Shown here in pieces: positions 35,366-47,000 of a DNA stretch of 64,000 bases. The notes beneath the pieces were generated by a model that had not been told where the DNA came from, searched no databases, and worked only from the letters and a program-made list of their open reading frames with translations. The position numbers were made by a program, and so were the translations under genes. The stretch's first letter is position 1; each line of letters opens with the position of its first letter. This DNA is from Penelope pileata. Lineage: Eukaryota; Chordata; Aves; Galliformes; Cracidae. The stretch lies in NCBI GenBank assembly GCA_013396635.1, contig WBMW01003830.1, positions 1,629,942 through 1,693,941 of the forward strand, in the 5' to 3' direction.

Positions 35366-38300
35366 TAATTGACATTCAGAATTTACCGGTTCCCTGTTAG
35401 CACATATAGTCTGTTTTCAAGGAACAAGACTGTGGATGTTATTTGGTCAGAGGGAGAATGATTTTGCTGTATTTTGCTGAACATAATCACGTGGTCAGAC
35501 AGAGTTATATGTCCTATAACTTCTGTATCTGCTCCTACCTATTCTGTAGCTAGGTAGATGGGAAAATCTCAGTCTTCCTGCCAGTCGAACTCTAAGTCAA
35601 TACCTGTTTTCTTCCAAGCAGGAAGAATTGGATTATTTTTAGCAAACCCAAGTGCTATGTTAGGTCTGTCTTCAATATGTGCTAGGTAAGGAAATCTTGG
35701 GAGGAAAAATGGAAAGGTTGTAAGAGCAAAAGGACAGTCTCATACATTTTTCCAGCAACATCAAATTACTGTATGACTCAAAGTAGGAACACTTAGATGT
35801 GCCTAATATCCTTGCTGTCTCTAAGCTATTGAGAAAAGGGAAATCTCAATGACTTTTTTTTTTTTATTTCAAGTGAAAGTACAAATGTTGAAAGGTGAAT
35901 GGTGAAGCAAGAATATAAACTGGGTTACTTTGTGCTAAAGAAAAGTAGTCTTTAAGGTACTTCCAAGGGCTTTTCCTTTCCTTTTTATTCTGTGTTAAAG
36001 TATCAGTAAATATTTGCAAAAAGTGGTGCCTCACTTTTTCAGTGACCAACTCGTTAGCTTTTCATTTGAGAGAACAGAGTCCAAGAATCTGCTTTTCTTC
36101 CTCATGATATTTGAAAGGTGGGCCTGTTGCACCTTCTCCTGACATCTTTTTGTGATACCATTATATTTATTTATATACTTTATTTCCGGAGAAAGACGAA
36201 ACCAAGAATCTAGGTTGCTATTGACTTAAAATCAGTCAATAAAAGTTCAAACAACACGATCTTGCTGTTCTCTCCAAAACTATAGGGGATTTCAATTAGG
36301 TTTGGGTGTCATTCCCAACATACATCCCGATCCACACTCCAGGAAGAATCCAGGAATTTATCTGTCAGCAAAGCTGCTGTTGTCACCTTAGCTGTCAGTT
36401 CTGGAGTCCTATTTTATTTACTACTTTAAGTCTTAAAGACATAGTTCCTATACTAAGGAAAGTTTGGACCTTCTTACTGATGATCTGTTGATGTAAATGG
36501 ACTTGCATGTGCTTTTATAAACCCTTGGCTTCCATGGACTTATTAAAAAAGTAAAACCAAAAATCTTTTCTAGAAGTCTTCCTGTGTTGGGGGGAGGATA
36601 GAGTGGGGAAGCCATCTTTTCGTGTATAGTGTGGCTCTGTGACTAAATTATTCCAATTACCTTTTAAGTACAAATCCATTTTTCATACAACTTCAAATTA
36701 TGCACCTTAGCAACTGGATTTTTCCAGTACTAGTGGATGTTTAAAAGACTGAATGAATATTAGTATAATACTCGATATATGCATACTTTTTAAGTATTCC
36801 ATCTCAAAAAACGTGTGAGATTAAAGGCCTGCAGACTGATTTGTAGGTGAAAGTTGTTCTGGAATAGCTGAGACTCGACAGTAAAAGACTTATTTACGAA
36901 TAATCCTACTCCTATTCCAGAATAGATGCTTTATCTGATTTGTTTGTTTCTTATGTAAAATGAATTCACTACATATCTTTAAAGATCTCAAGTGGTTCCT
37001 AATTAATGATTATGCAGCCAAATGCATTTACCTTCAAATAGTTTATAGGTATGTCACATTTTCAAGAGCTTGAATTTCACCCTGTTCAGTTTGAGAATGC
37101 AGTGCTGCAGTGAGTAGTGGTTACTTAGTGTACAATTACAAAAATCACTCCATGTGGAATGCTTCTGTCTTACAATTTTTTTTATTTCATCAAGAAGATG
37201 AAAAAGATCAAAATACAGATGCTAATTTACGAATCAAGTTGAAAAATTGAATCTTGTTAAGGAGAGCCATTTCAGCATGAAACAGTATAATTCTTAAATA
37301 GGCAAAAAAAAAAAAAAAGAAAAAAACCTTACCATAATTATTCTCCGTGTTTCAGAACATAAATATCTGGGGGGCAGCTCCAGCATGAGTTTTGCTGCCC
37401 TTACTCATTCCTTTCTCACTTTACGTTCTCCCAAGCTTTTACTCTCCTTCATCCTTTTGCTGAACACTCAAGTGCGCTGACTGTACAAAACTTCTCCAGT
37501 ATGAGATCTAAATTCTGACCTGAAGGTTGTGCTGCAGGTGGTAAGTGGTTGACTTTTCTGAAACATCCCACCACAAAAGATGTGTTAGCAAGATGCTGAA
37601 TGAATACATGGATTGGATAGAAATAGTGGTTTAAAATGGTGGAGGTTTTTTTTAAAATCCATAAATTAGTGCTTTGGCTCAGCCTCTTCTCAGTGGGTTA
37701 CACCATGTGGAGAAGTGAGTCTACCACAGTTAATAGATGCTGTCCTCGCAAGTAAAGCGGTACAGAATTGGGCTGTTAAATTTGGAAGCATTGGCTTCAG
37801 ATGACAGTCACCTATGCTCACTTGTACTCAAGTGACAAGGTTTGCTTTTGATTGCTGCTTTTGACTCCAAAATTGCTTAAACTTGACAAATTTTGACTGT
37901 CTTGCCAGTAGTGCAGTTCTCTGCCTATCAAGAAGCTACAGGAGGACTTCACGGTGTTTTTGTTGTTCATAAAACCCTTCAGTGCTTCCTTTCTCTGAGA
38001 CACTGTGTCTTTAGGACTATGAATTTTCCAGCTCCACTGACGCTGATGCGCTGATTGCCGTTCCTCAAGGATCTCACCTTGTGACACTAGCCTTCATCAG
38101 AGCTGAAAAGCGTCTCATCTGGGATGCTGCATGTACGTGATTGAAACAGTCACTGCATGCTAATCGTTCTCCAATTCCTGTGTGCTTAGTGATACTGCTG
38201 TGCGGAAAGGACAATTACAGGTGAGTTGTGCTCCTGAAAAGAGAGCCTGTTGCACTACTTTTATTTTGGGAAGATTAATCCTGTGAGCTCTGTTTTTGGC

Positions 38301-38932
38301 TGAACTCCAAATGCAGTTTGGGATCTGGTTTTCAAAAACCATGGAGATAGGTGATGGCAAGGATTTTAGTAGTCATCTGAAGACATCTTTGTGTCTTAAT
38401 TTCTCATTCTTGGTAATTCAACACAGTTAAAAATAGGTATTAATTGCTCTTTGTCATAATGATGTTAGTGTGCAATTGAATCTGGGTCTCTTTCTTCACG
38501 TATCCATTAACTCAGTTTGATAGTGTATGAATACAGCCCCATCACTAGAATGTAAGGAAAACTTTTAAGACAGAGAATGCATCACATAAGTAGAAAAAGC
38601 AGTGTGATAGTTATTGTTACGGTATGTGTCCTTCAGGGAAAGCTGTCATGGGAAGCAGCATTTAAGTAACTAATTTGAAATTCACTTGACAAATCAGTCT
38701 GGAAGAAACATCAACTCAACTAATGTTTTTTTTTTTCAAAATGGTGACACTTTGCTCCAACAGTAAATAATTTTAAAGTAAGGAACTGGTTAAATGAATA
38801 ATAAAATTGGTGGGCTAACACCTGGCTTGCATCCCTTTTGCATAGTGCTGTGATTCCTTTGTTAAATGTTAGTAATACCAGTCTAAGCAGTTTCTCTCTT
38901 GGATACAGGAGGTGTTGAGGATCGGATAATAA
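35366..38932. other. Intergenic, ERCC6 downstream
   Basis: I see no gene, RNA gene or recognised repeat before the mariner copy, only short homopolymers (T-run about 35854-35864, A-rich 37303-37326). Confidence 0.6.
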
Positions 38933-40240
38933 GAAGGCTGCTCCAAAAGTAATGCTTCCTATTTTTATTATGTTAGCCCACAACAGCAGAGGCAGATGTT
39001 GGTGGTATGGCAGTAGAGGTTGAACCTTCCCACCAATATTCTGTTACATTTTGTTGCTGTGTGATGGGTGGCAGCAGACGGGCAGTCTGACCAAATGACG
39101 TCTGACATGGAAGCATGTATGAAACAAAGGTGTGTCACTGAATTCCTCCATGCAGACAAAATGGCACCCACTGACATCCATCGGCACTTGCTGAATGTTG
39201 ATGGAGACCGAACAGTGGATGTGAGCACAGTGAGGCGGTGGGTGCTGCATTTCAGCAGCAACGACAGTGATGTGAAAGACAAGCCATGTTCCGGACCACC
39301 ATGCACAGCTGTCACATCACAAAAAGAAGAGCAGCTCAGTCAGCTCATCTGCACAAATTAGTGGATTACGAGCAGGGAACTGTGTACAGAGCTGAATATC
39401 AGCTTCAGTGCACTGGAAACCATGGGTGGCAATGGTGGAATATCACAAAGTTTGTGCCAGGTGTTTCCCACAAATGCTCACACAGGAAAAGAAAGAACAC
39501 CATATGCAAGTTTGTCAGGACCTATTGAACCAACACAAGGCTGAAGACGATTTCCTGAATGGCATCAATACCAGTGATGAGATGTAGCGTCACCACTATA
39601 AGCCAGAGTCAAAATGTCAGTTCATGGAGTGATGACATAAATTTCCCCGCTGAGGGCTGTGTCTTGAACTTTTTCTTTGAGGGGGAAGTGATGTGCACTG
39701 TCTTTTGGGACAGGAAAGGGGTGATCCTTCTGGGTTTCCTGGAAGCTAGACAAACCATCAACTCTAACTGCTACATCCCGACAGTAAGCTGCAGGCTCAA
39801 ACTTCTAGAGTTAGGCCAGAGAAGACAACCTTTCTCTTGTAACATGATAACACCAGGTGCCATGCCAGTTTCAAGACTGTGGAGCACATTGCTAATCCTG
39901 GCTGGACTGTCCTACCACACCCACCGTATAGTCCAGATTCAGCAGCTTCTGGCTCCATCTCTTCAGACCAATGAAACAAAAACTGTGTGAGCAACATTTT
40001 CCTAGCAAGGATGCTATCACAGCAGATGTGAAACAGCTGGTCAGCTCTGCTGGTGCAGATTTTTACAAGCACAGCACGCAGGTTCTTGTTCATCACTGGT
40101 GAAAATGCATAACTAATGGTGATTAAGTTGAAAAACAGTGTTTTGTAGCTGAGAATTTGCTCTAACAAATAGTGTTGTGCTCTTTGTAGCTGTTATAGTT
40201 TCAATTGAAATAAATAGGAGGCATTACTTTCGGATCAACC
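38933..40240 (+). mobile_element. Mariner (Galluhop-like) near full-length, inactive copy
   Basis: The element is about 1.3 kb, the usual mariner length. The left terminus aggctgctccaaaagtaatg and the right terminus aggaggcattactttcgg are inverted repeats. The left part encodes an HTH-type N-terminus (DIHRHLLNVDGDRTVDVSTV then RRWVLHF). Mid parts resemble the HHYKPESK and GxVMCTVFWDRKGVILL blocks, then HDNTR (second catalytic Asp) and YSPDSAAS. The frame is broken by several stops and shifts, and the position expected for the third catalytic Asp reads glycine (SPDSAASG). It is therefore a pseudogene copy. Exact ends are uncertain by a few bases. Confidence 0.88.
39068..39990 (+). pseudogene. 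Mariner transposase pseudogene
   Basis: Remnants of a mariner transposase are spread over several + frames: an N-terminal DNA-binding part (39068-39361), a middle part with a stop where a Trp codon is expected before RHHYKPESK (about 39588), a VMCTVFWDRKG segment (39559-39990 frame), and a C-terminal part around 39850-39980. Multiple frameshifts and stops mean no functional protein. Confidence 0.8.
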
Positions 40241-43200
40241 TACATATATCAGTGCTTCGTCAGGAAGAATCACCTAGCATCATGCAGTTTCTTTTGTTCT
40301 GGTCATGACTGTGCTTTCTCAGATGATATAAAGATGTTGAAAAGATGAGATATTAAGAGACCTTGAAACTTCATGAACACTTAATCAGGAACAATTAAGA
40401 AGGAATAAAATTAGGCAGTGTAGTCACTGAGATGGTTTAAAATGGGATGTAATCTGTTTGCTTGGTTTTGTAGGATCAGGGGGATCTGAATTCTGCTCAG
40501 AGACTTTGGATGAGATACTTTACTGCTTTCTTTTTTGCCATCTGACTGATGCAGTCTTTAGGGGAAGGCAAGAGGGCTTTCAAGCCCTATGGAGATGCTT
40601 CATGGTGGTAGAGTACAAACAATGCGAGTTGGAAAAACAAAGGTAAAATGGCACCTTGTTGTCAGGATCATGAATTCAGCAAGTGTAGGTTACACAAAAC
40701 TATCATACAAAATGCTGACAAACCCAGTTTTTGAAGGGCTTGAGTAGGGCACATGCCTCGGAGTCAGGATGTGCTGGCAAGTCTGCACTTGGGAGTATTC
40801 CCTCTTTTCCTTCCCTTGGGAGAGATATTTATATATTAGATATATGGTAAAACCTCTCTGCTACTTAAGGCCATTTATAATTTCCCTGTTCCAACATTCA
40901 AGCTAAATGCTGAATGTACGCTTACTAACTCAGTGGCTCTCACCATCTACCCACCCCTCATGGGATTGCTATTCTAGGCTCTGGGGTGATGTCAACATTC
41001 CTGCTTCACATGGTATTGCTGATGTGGTACAGTCCTGATCCTTTAGCTGAGATTGAGAAGACAAAGCTTTCCTGAGTAATTCTTAGCTTTATTTGGTGAC
41101 CCTGTTTTTGCTGCCTCTAACATTAGAAGTGTAGGGAAGCCTGATTCCTTCCACGCAAGGGTCACTCCTCTTTTCTTTTTAAAATGGTTCTAAGGCAGCT
41201 GCTATGAAGCAAGTGAAACACCTTTGTGTTCCTGCTCCCTGCCTGCAAAAGCCACAGTGAAGACAGCAGTGCATCATGCTGTGCTCCGGAAGCTGAAAAC
41301 AACTCTTTTATCCAACAAGAAGAAATGACTGTGAGTCACCAAATCTGGACAGAAGGTGTACAGAGAAGAGTTAGGCAGCTCTGCTGAGAAATAAGCGATT
41401 TCCAGCCTGCTCTGTCCACTAGTTTCAAGGGGTTTGTGCTAAAATGAAACAAATATTGACAAATTAAGGGAGAAGTATATCAGAGCTGAGCTCTTTGTTT
41501 CTGAATGGCAGGGTTGGCTGTGTTTAAGCCCAAATGTGCTAGGGCTCTCAAAGATGCAACGAAGGCTCACAAGTAGACTTTGCCAACTAATGACACAACG
41601 GGATAACCATGCTGTTTCAGTATTGCTGTCCCATATTCATCATAATGTGATCAAAGATGAAATGACAGGCCACATAATAAATCCCAGTGTGTCCTTACCC
41701 TATGCCTGAAAGCCAGACAATTTTGTACAGACCCTCCAAGCTGTTTATCGAGCCATTTAAGAGAGGGAAAAGGAAAAGCAATGCTGAATTCTTTAGAGAA
41801 TCCACCCATCATTTTATGTCGTTAACTATCTATCATAGTTCCCTATAGACTCCTTGCTTTTCCTAGGCTCCCAAAGCCACGCTGCTAGTAACATGTAAGT
41901 TGAGAGAATGTGCTATTTTTATGGTACAGAACAGGGAGGTTGAAGCCTTGTACTAATTGCAAACTAGTATGTAGTATCATCAGCGGAGCTATGACCAGCT
42001 CCGGTACAAGGCTTACATAAGTGGTGAGTCACACACCCTTACGAAAGAATAGGGAGCGAGGCTTTCATTATGTTGTTTGCCTAATCAGAAATATGAAAAT
42101 AAAAGAACACAGCACTCAGTGGGTTATGTTTGGCTAACAGTAGGCTAGAATTTCTGCAGTTGCACTACTGTGATTGAGGCATTTCGTTGTTTGTGGTCCC
42201 AGCCTATATTAAACAGAGAGGAGTTTTTCATAAATCTTTGCCTCTAGGGCAGAGTTAAGGTTGTTTGGGAGCCCTAGCTATGCATTTCCAGACATTAATG
42301 TCTGGAAGCAGCACCATGGGAGTAGAAATGGAGGTATATGCCTGGGGAGGATACCAGGAGTAAATGAAGAGGCCCAAGGGCAGGGCAGGGTTTGTGAGGA
42401 CAAGTGTGTAAAGAAGCAGTGGAGTGGAAGCTGTGCTTTTAGGATGACTGAAAAACAGTCCTGTGACGATTTCTCACATCTTACTAGCCTTTTTCCACGC
42501 TCTCAGGCAAGTAGTTGCAAGGAGTATTACTTCAACCACCAATGAACAATGAGCCAAGATGCCTACTGCCCTTTGAAGACAACCAGAGAGTTCTGAGGAT
42601 CAAAGTTGGCTGCAGCTTTGTGTGCAGCAACAGTGCTCTTTAAACTGGTTTGATTAACCCATCACTGCTTCTCATTTTCCTCCATCAGTTCTCTGCACCT
42701 CATGTGGTGGGCTAGATCAGCAAAATAGCAATAATAACTATCCTTTTTTTTTTTTTTTTTTTCCCTTCAAACATTTGGCTACAGCAATAGCCAAAGGCTG
42801 GAAGGAGTGACAGTGGGAGGGAGTCTGAAGCTGAAGAGCGACAGTGCTAAGTGTCTTAGGAACTTCAGCATGAGAACAGCAAAAGGTGAGCATAGTAGAG
42901 CTGCTTGAATGATCCAGGTTATACTTTTTTCCTTTAAAAGGCTGATTTAAGAGTAGCAGGAGAGCCTAACTAGCTACAGCCTCAATGTCACCACCTCGTT
43001 CCCCTACAGGCCCACAAGCAAGTACTCCCATCCTGTGTGGTGTGCCTAAGCAGAGGGGATAGGACACTTCCACCTACCCCACGCCCTGCCTCCCTTTTCT
43101 GCCTGGAAAGGCCCTGGCTCATGTGGCACAAGAACGGCAGCACAGCGTAAGCCCTCAGCAATGCAAAATTGGTCCTTTAAAGTCGACAGACTGCCTTGTA

Positions 43201-43329
43201 AAGGACTAGTTGGCACGATGCCTCAGGGTCTCTTGTTTGGTTGGGGTTTTTTGGGGGGTGGAAATTACTGAAAGATGGTTTTAGTGTGGGTATCAGTATG
43301 CATATGCCTCTCCATGCCTGATTACGCTG
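40241..43329. other. Intergenic, mariner to ADMP
   Basis: I recognise no gene in this stretch. A T-run lies at about 42744-42762. GC content rises after about 43330. Open frames at 40458-40646 and 42261-42545 look like chance. Confidence 0.6.
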
Positions 43330-43886
43330 CGGCTTGGCTGCTCCCAGTGCTCTGCAGGTGCAGAGCCATGACCCTGCCCAGCTCCAGGCACGAGCTGCAG
43401 GCCCGCACGCCCCGGTTTGTGCAGCTGGGCCGAGCCCTCTGTCGTACCCGGGGCACAGGAAGGCTGACGGCTGGCATGCTGGAAGTCACGACACTCACTC
43501 TTATTTTCAAGTGTGGGTTTATTACCGTGGTGCTGGCAGGAAACTGTGATCAGGAATGCCCATATTACAGCCTTTAAAAAACACACCAAGGATTTTCACA
43601 AGAGCCTTTCCTTCGCAGGCACACCTCTTCCCAGTGCGCGGCCGCTCTCCGGGCTGTGTCCTGGGGTGCGGGGCCGGGCCGGGCACAGGCTCCTCGGGCC
43701 GAGCAGGGAGGGGAGAGGCCGCGCTCCCGGCGGGCAGCCCTCTGCTGTTAACGACCCTGCGGCAAGGCCCCCATCGAGCCTTAATGGCCCAGGTGAGGCG
43801 GGGGCGCGGCGACGCAGCCCCAGGGCCGAGCACCGCGCCCTGCGCACTCCCGGTCGTCCCGCGGCCGGGGCGGCGTGCGAGGCCAN

Positions 43887-44018
43887 CGGACGTGCTGCCC
43901 CGCAAGAAGCCGCCCCAGTTCATGGTGGATCTCTTCAACAAGGTGGCCGACGCCAACGGCATCACCCGCGCCCCCGGGCTGCTGGAGGGCGACGTGGTGC
44001 GCGGCTTCGAGGACCGAG
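43887..44018 (+). CDS. ADMP: ADMP first recognised exon (5' boundary uncertain)
   Basis: The recognisable part begins DVLPRKKPPQFMVDLFNKV at 43889 and ends GFEDR plus one base at donor GTGGGC. The N at 43886 lies directly upstream. If it is G, the sequence becomes ccag before 43887, a possible acceptor; equally the coding exon may extend further upstream. No signal peptide is found in frame. Confidence 0.7.
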
Positions 44019-47000
44019 GTGGGCCGGGGCGGCGGGGGGCGGCTCTGCGGCGCGGCGGGGCCGCGGGCGGCGCCTAAAGGAGTTCTCCCACAGCGCCCGC
44101 GGAGCGGCACCGCTTCTGCTTCGACATCAGCGCCATGGAGAGGGGCGAGCAGATGCTGAAGGCCGAGTTGCGAGTGTTCAAGCTGCGGAGGAGGCGCGTG
44201 GCCAGGAGAGCCGACCCGCAGCACTTCTGCAAAGTAAGTGGGGAAGTAAACTGTGCGTTGAGCGTTCGCTTGTTTTATTGCTAATGATACTGAGCGAAAA
44301 TGAGAGAGGAAGGGAGAGTGCAGCCGCTTATAACATAGGCCTGCTTTATTTTTACCTGATTGCCGCTCTCGGCGTAGAACGGCACGTTTCCGTTGCCTCC
44401 AGCACGCGAAGAAGTGCTGCCCCGAGGGTGCCGGGCGGGGCTGCCGCAACCCCACCGCGCTGGCCCGGTTCCGAGGGGCTGGAAATCCAGATGCACACTT
44501 GACTTCTTGATCCGCTCTTAAAATAGCAATATGGGAACCGTTCTCCGATACTGAGTGTATCTGTACCTCTAGCATAAGGCAGAGCAGACTTCTTGCAAGC
44601 CTGAGTGCGAAGATGCAGGGCCCTGGAGGACTTTGGCAGTGTCAGAGGTTCAAAGATAGATGCTCAGGTTATTTTGCTACAGTGTCAAAGGTCCCAATAA
44701 TATCCTCCAACAGCCCTGTGTCCTGCCTCTGAACGCATCTCACACACGTCTACCTATACCCATCTTTCTGTTAAAGTAGCTGTAAACAGCTTTCTGCCTC
44801 AGTTGGAACAGTAGTATGGTTTTCCAGTTACAATGTGGCAAAAATTTTTATAGCCTTGATCCTTGTTACTTCGCTGGAAGAACAATTATTGTCCTGTCTT
44901 ACTGTTCTGTTGTGTTGCTCTCCTCAAGGTGGAAGTGTATGAGCTCTTGGAGGGTGGAAGTAAGCCCCAAAAAAAAAATCTCATTGCGTCAAGATTGTTG
45001 TCTCTGTACACAGAAGGCTGGGAAGTGTTCAACGTCACGCAGACAGTAAGCGGTGAACTCTTGACTTCCGTTTTTAGTTCTAAATTTTCTGCTACAACAG
45101 AGGTCAGCTCATAACTCCAGCGTTGCCCTCGCTGCTGGTTTTTGTGGTGGATTCAGACAGAAGGACGGCAGCAAGGGGAGAAGCTTCCTCTCTGCTCGTG
45201 TGGTGCTGCCTGAATTACAGAAGTGTGTGTATGCTGCTAGCAACACAGACCTGATGAGAACTGAGTGACCCAAACCTAGACGGTAGGAGGGACAGCAGGT
45301 CAAATGTGTCAGTGTGGTTAAAGCACATTAGTCCTTAGCCCGTCAAACTAGATGTCATTGGTTGCGGGGTAAGAGTGGGTTTTAATTTCTCTTTGTTTAT
45401 TCCTGACAAATTTTGGTAGATCAGATGTGCAGTGTACTTTAACATTGTGTTTCTGGAATTTATAATGGTTAGAATGTTTTTCCTTTAAACTTTGTATGTA
45501 GAATTCTGTATCTGCTACTTTGAAGATTTGTTTTGTAAATATCCTTAAATTATATCAGCAACTGAGTGTCTTTCCCTAGCAAAAACACAAACAAAGCTTC
45601 AGATAGTTTCTGGGGTTTAAATCTGTACTCTGACAGTGTTTTTAGTTGCCTGAGCTGTATAATCAGATTGAACAATGTGCTTGGATGATTGGTTGAGTTG
45701 CATCATGAGCTGTAATAGCCTTCCTTGAAAATGACCTGACCTTATTTATTAGACTGTAATTGTAACAATTAGATGAAGTAAATTTGCCCGATTTCTTCAA
45801 ATAAGCCAATTTCTTCAAGTGCCATGTTTATGTTAGATTTAAATGAGTCTTGATGGTATGGAAAGTCTGGAGAATTCTTACCATTGTTATTAAGATCACT
45901 AGGAAAAATAAGGTTCTGTCTAAAGTCAGAGATAATTTATTTTAATCTTAACTTGTAGACTTGTCTATACACTAGTAAATTCTCCTAAAACTAATTCTCT
46001 TCTTGTAAGGGGAACATGAACAATATTTTTAAACACTGAATTATTGGTTTAAATATTTAACTCAATTCAATCTTTACTATACAGTTACCTCACTGCTGTG
46101 ATAATACATGTACTTACACTCCTATATCTGTTGCCTGTTCCGATTTCCTAATATAAATTATGCTTAATCACAGTGCAGTAGAAAGATTATTGAAACAATA
46201 TTTTTCTCGTTTTGTTTTCATTGCCAGGTTTCCAAGTGGGTCGGAAGCAGTAACTCCAACCATGGCTTTTTGATAACTGCAACACACTTAGGCAACAACA
46301 GAATTGAGCACAACCTGGTTACATTTGCAAAGAGCCAGGGCAATTTGCAGGAGAGTAGAAATGCACTCCTTGTCCTCTTCACCAACAGTAATAAACGGAG
46401 GTCTTCCAGCTTTGTACCCTCTTCTACAAGTAAGTTCACACAGCACAAATTTGTCGCCTTCTTCTGCCTCATGTGTACCTCATCTCAGTGTTTATGTGCG
46501 GTGTTGAGCCTGGTGGAGTTCAGCATTGTCACTGACCAGAGTTTGCTTTGATAGTTCTTGGTTGTAGTTCACTCAGCATCTTTAAGCCACCTCTACTCAA
46601 AGAAGTTGTGTTTGCAGCAAACACTCATAAGGCCTCAGGGAAGATTTGTTTATTTTGTTTGTATGGAGAGATGGGAGGTGTTTCTTTTTTAAATTATTTA
46701 CTTTATCTTTGTGGTGAAGTTTGCATGGAAATTATAATTTTTGGCTTAGGCTGAAAAATCTCAGTGACCTGGAAAGCTGTGAAAATGCTGGTTAAGCAAA
46801 TGTAAGTAGCTATTAAGTGCAGTTTTCAAGAGTGGAAGTGGTTGTTAGGTAAGCAATTTTAACTTTTCTGTCCTTGACTTGTTTTTTAAGCACCTATTTA
46901 ACTTCAGTGACTAATTAGCATTGTTACTAATGGTTGTTTTTCTCATAAAAGACAACGCCCTTATCCTTTAAATTACAAAACACAGTGTCTTACCTCTCCC

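Larger units (their letters stand above)
43330..44260. promoter_or_regulatory. GC/CpG-rich island at ADMP 5' end
   Basis: This is strongly GC- and CpG-rich sequence against an AT-rich background, densest at 43630-44230, covering the first recognised ADMP coding exons. It probably includes the ADMP promoter or first exon, but I see no clear TATA box or initiator. A single N at 43886 suggests difficult sequence. Confidence 0.5.

Noticed and set aside
43275..43400. Hydrophobic open frame (MPDYAAAWLLPVLC) ending at a CAG-GTGCAG donor, as the missing ADMP signal-peptide exon
   Set aside because: The donor leaves phase 2. The AGs tested between it and the recognised ADMP exon (near 43817, 43823 and 43886) do not give the matching phase, and the Met context is unconvincing.
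43513..44575. Several 150-330-codon frames on both strands around 43.5-44.6 kb
   Set aside because: GC-rich sequence has few stops. Only the ADMP exon frames show homology; the rest are Arg/Gly/Ala/Pro-rich shadows.
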